A stretch of DNA of 64,000 nt, taken from positions 8,463 through 72,462 of the forward strand of contig JBJXGV010000033.1 of assembly GCA_046160485.1 (NCBI GenBank), written 5' to 3'. This document shows, piece after piece, positions 63,035 through 64,000 of this stretch. The position numbers were made by a program, and so were the translations under genes. Under the pieces are notes generated by a model. It worked only from the letters and a program-made list of their open reading frames with translations, was not told the origin of the DNA and ran no database searches. This stretch comes from JBJXGV01 sp046160485. Its GTDB lineage: Bacteria > Orphanbacterota > Orphanbacteria > JBJXGV01. Every line of letters starts with the position of its first letter. The first letter of the stretch is position 1.

Positions 63035-63757
63035 CTAAGGATTCGTTCCCCAGAGCTCGATGTCGCGAACGAGCGCGCGGCCCGGAAGCGCGCACGCGAA
63101 CAGCACCGTTTGCGCCACGTCTTCGGCGCGAAGGAGCACGCCCTTCCCGCCGTGCGCCACGCCCGTGCGATCCGCGCGGCGCGTGTCGACGACGCTCGGG
63201 CTTATCACCACGACGCGAATGTTCTCGCCGCGGACCTCGTACAAGAGCGAGTGCGCCAGACCCATGAGCCCGTGTTTGGACGCCGCGTACGCGGAGCCTT
63301 CGCCGTATCCGCGTTTCCCAGCGGTCGACGACACGAAGATGATCGTGCCCCCCTTCGCATTGCGCATGAGCGGCAGTGTTTCGCGCGTCACGAGGAACGT
63401 GCCGGTAAGGTTCGTGCCGATGACGCGGTTCCAGCTCTCGAGCGAGGTTTCCGTCACGAGCCGGCGGGCGAACGACGCGGCGTTGTTGATGACGATGTCG
63501 AGGTAGCCCCACTCCGCCGTCAGCGTGCTTGCGAGCGCCTTCACGGAGTCTTCGCTCGAAATGTCCGTCGTGACGGAGAGCACGTTGCCGCCGGCCGCTT
63601 CGATCTCGCCGGCCACCGCGAGCAGTTCGGCGTCGGTGCGCGCGGCGATCGCCACGGTCGCGCCCGCGCGCGCCATCGCGAGCGCGATCTCGCGCCCGAT
63701 GCCGCGCCCCGCGCCCGTCACGAGCGCGCGCTTGCCTGCGAGTACCCCGTCAGCCAT
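63035..63757 (-). CDS. SDR-family oxidoreductase
   Basis: 240 residues, classical short-chain dehydrogenase. Cofactor motif VTGAGRGIGREIALA (TGxxxGxG), then NNAAS after strand 4. The catalytic set is Ser in IIFVSSTAGKRGYG and Tyr/Lys in GSAYAASKHGLMG (YxxxK). The strand-2 end (TVAIAARTDAEL) has Arg after Ala, suggesting NADP preference. ATG 63757 is preferred; a start 9 codons upstream is possible. Convergent with the PrpD gene. Substrate unknown. Confidence 0.92.
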   Translation of the reverse strand: MADGVLAGKRALVTGAGRGIGREIALAMARAGATVAIAARTDAELLAVAGEIEAAGGNVLSVTTDISSEDSVKALASTLTAEWGYLDIVINNAASFARRLVTETSLESWNRVIGTNLTGTFLVTRETLPLMRNAKGGTIIFVSSTAGKRGYGEGSAYAASKHGLMGLAHSLLYEVRGENIRVVVISPSVVDTRRADRTGVAHGGKGVLLRAEDVAQTVLFACALPGRALVRDIELWGTNP

Positions 63758-63820
63758 GCGCCCGAGCGTAACGGAGTCGCGCACCGATCACAAGCCGCCA
63801 TGCCGCGCGCGTCAAAAAGA

Positions 63821-63852
63821 ATCGCGGCCCCCGCGTTTGCGGGAGCCGCGAT
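63821..63852 (-). terminator. rho-independent terminator
   Basis: Stem ATCGCGGCCCCCGC against GCGGGAGCCGCGAT (one mismatch) with a GTTT loop. On the minus strand it is followed by TTCTTTTT (A tract 63814-63819). It ends the transcript of the gene coming from beyond the right edge and separates it from the SDR gene. Confidence 0.75.
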
Positions 63853-63876
63853 CGGTGCGATCGAGAGGAATCGAGT

Positions 63877-64000
63877 CTAGACAGTATGGAACGACCGGCT
63901 CGCGGTCGTAGAGTCGGGTTCTCTCGCGAGAGAGGCCGACAGGTGGCGGACATGCCGCCACGCTCGATCGCGGGTTAACGCTCGCGGCGTCAGAGCCGCA
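63877..64000 (-). CDS. possible C-terminal end of a gene beyond the window
   Basis: Open minus-strand frame of about 41 codons from the window edge to TAG at 63877, placed 25 bases before the strong terminator, as expected for a gene end. The translated tail (ending STTASRSFHTV) gives no family clue, and other frames are also open, so the call is weak. Confidence 0.3.
   Translation of the reverse strand, partial: AALTPRALTRDRAWRHVRHLSASLAREPDSTTASRSFHTV

Overview
The window is GC-rich chromosomal DNA from a Gram-negative (diderm) bacterium. It shows lipoproteins with lipoboxes, an HlyD-type periplasmic adaptor, M16 and M1 exported peptidases, multiheme c-type cytochromes and a MurJ flippase. 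Three exported proteins, plus one decayed gene, end in a FlgD-like Ig sorting module (PNP..., then a GRxV turn, a W-D/T-G-x6-SGxYYxR-type strand and a terminal basic residue). That tag is typical of the FCB group and its uncultivated relatives. My best guess is a Candidatus Eisenbacteria-like lineage, from gene style only. I see no phage, insertion sequence, tRNA, rRNA or CRISPR array.

Left part (1-13 kb): an HlyD/ABC exporter operon with GTGA start-stop overlaps, followed by a PAP2 phosphatase. Then a lower-GC patch holds a secreted beta-propeller protein and the remains of a secreted beta-helix gene. Next come a GT39-type membrane glycosyltransferase, the homodimeric pyruvate dehydrogenase E1 (aceE), and two overlapping unknown lipoproteins.

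13-29 kb: peptide-use genes (S9 peptidase, PepD dipeptidase, OPT transporter), a CDGSH iron-sulfur protein, a second GT39 enzyme and a PAS histidine kinase. A redox cluster follows: a pentaheme cytochrome with a FlgD tag, a thioredoxin-MsrA fusion, an octaheme cytochrome and small membrane proteins.

29-51 kb: a translationally coupled set of solute-binding lipoprotein, HAMP histidine kinase and NtrC-type sigma-54 activator. After it come a GHL15-like lipoprotein, a DinB-like protein, an MFS-Rieske oxygenase-small membrane protein operon, an M1 aminopeptidase, a DAO-type flavoprotein, an M16 pair (one catalytic, one degenerate) and a MurJ-TPR-GNAT operon. An 841-bp gene-free stretch ends this part.

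51-64 kb: a thioesterase behind a fused E1-alpha/beta 2-oxoacid dehydrogenase, and another FlgD-tagged secreted protein. Then comes the most interesting locus: ECF-like sigma factor, a possible 60-residue protein, a membrane zinc-finger anti-sigma factor and an exported TPR-CHAT (caspase-like) protease, all in one tight operon. An MmgE/PrpD protein, an SDR and the tail of one further gene close the window.

The sigma/anti-sigma/TPR-CHAT operon looks like a protease-controlled transcription switch. Its parts match those used by type III-E CRISPR (Craspase: TPR-CHAT protease, sigma inhibitor, ECF sigma), but here there is no CRISPR and the protease appears to be exported. This is my main candidate for an undescribed system.
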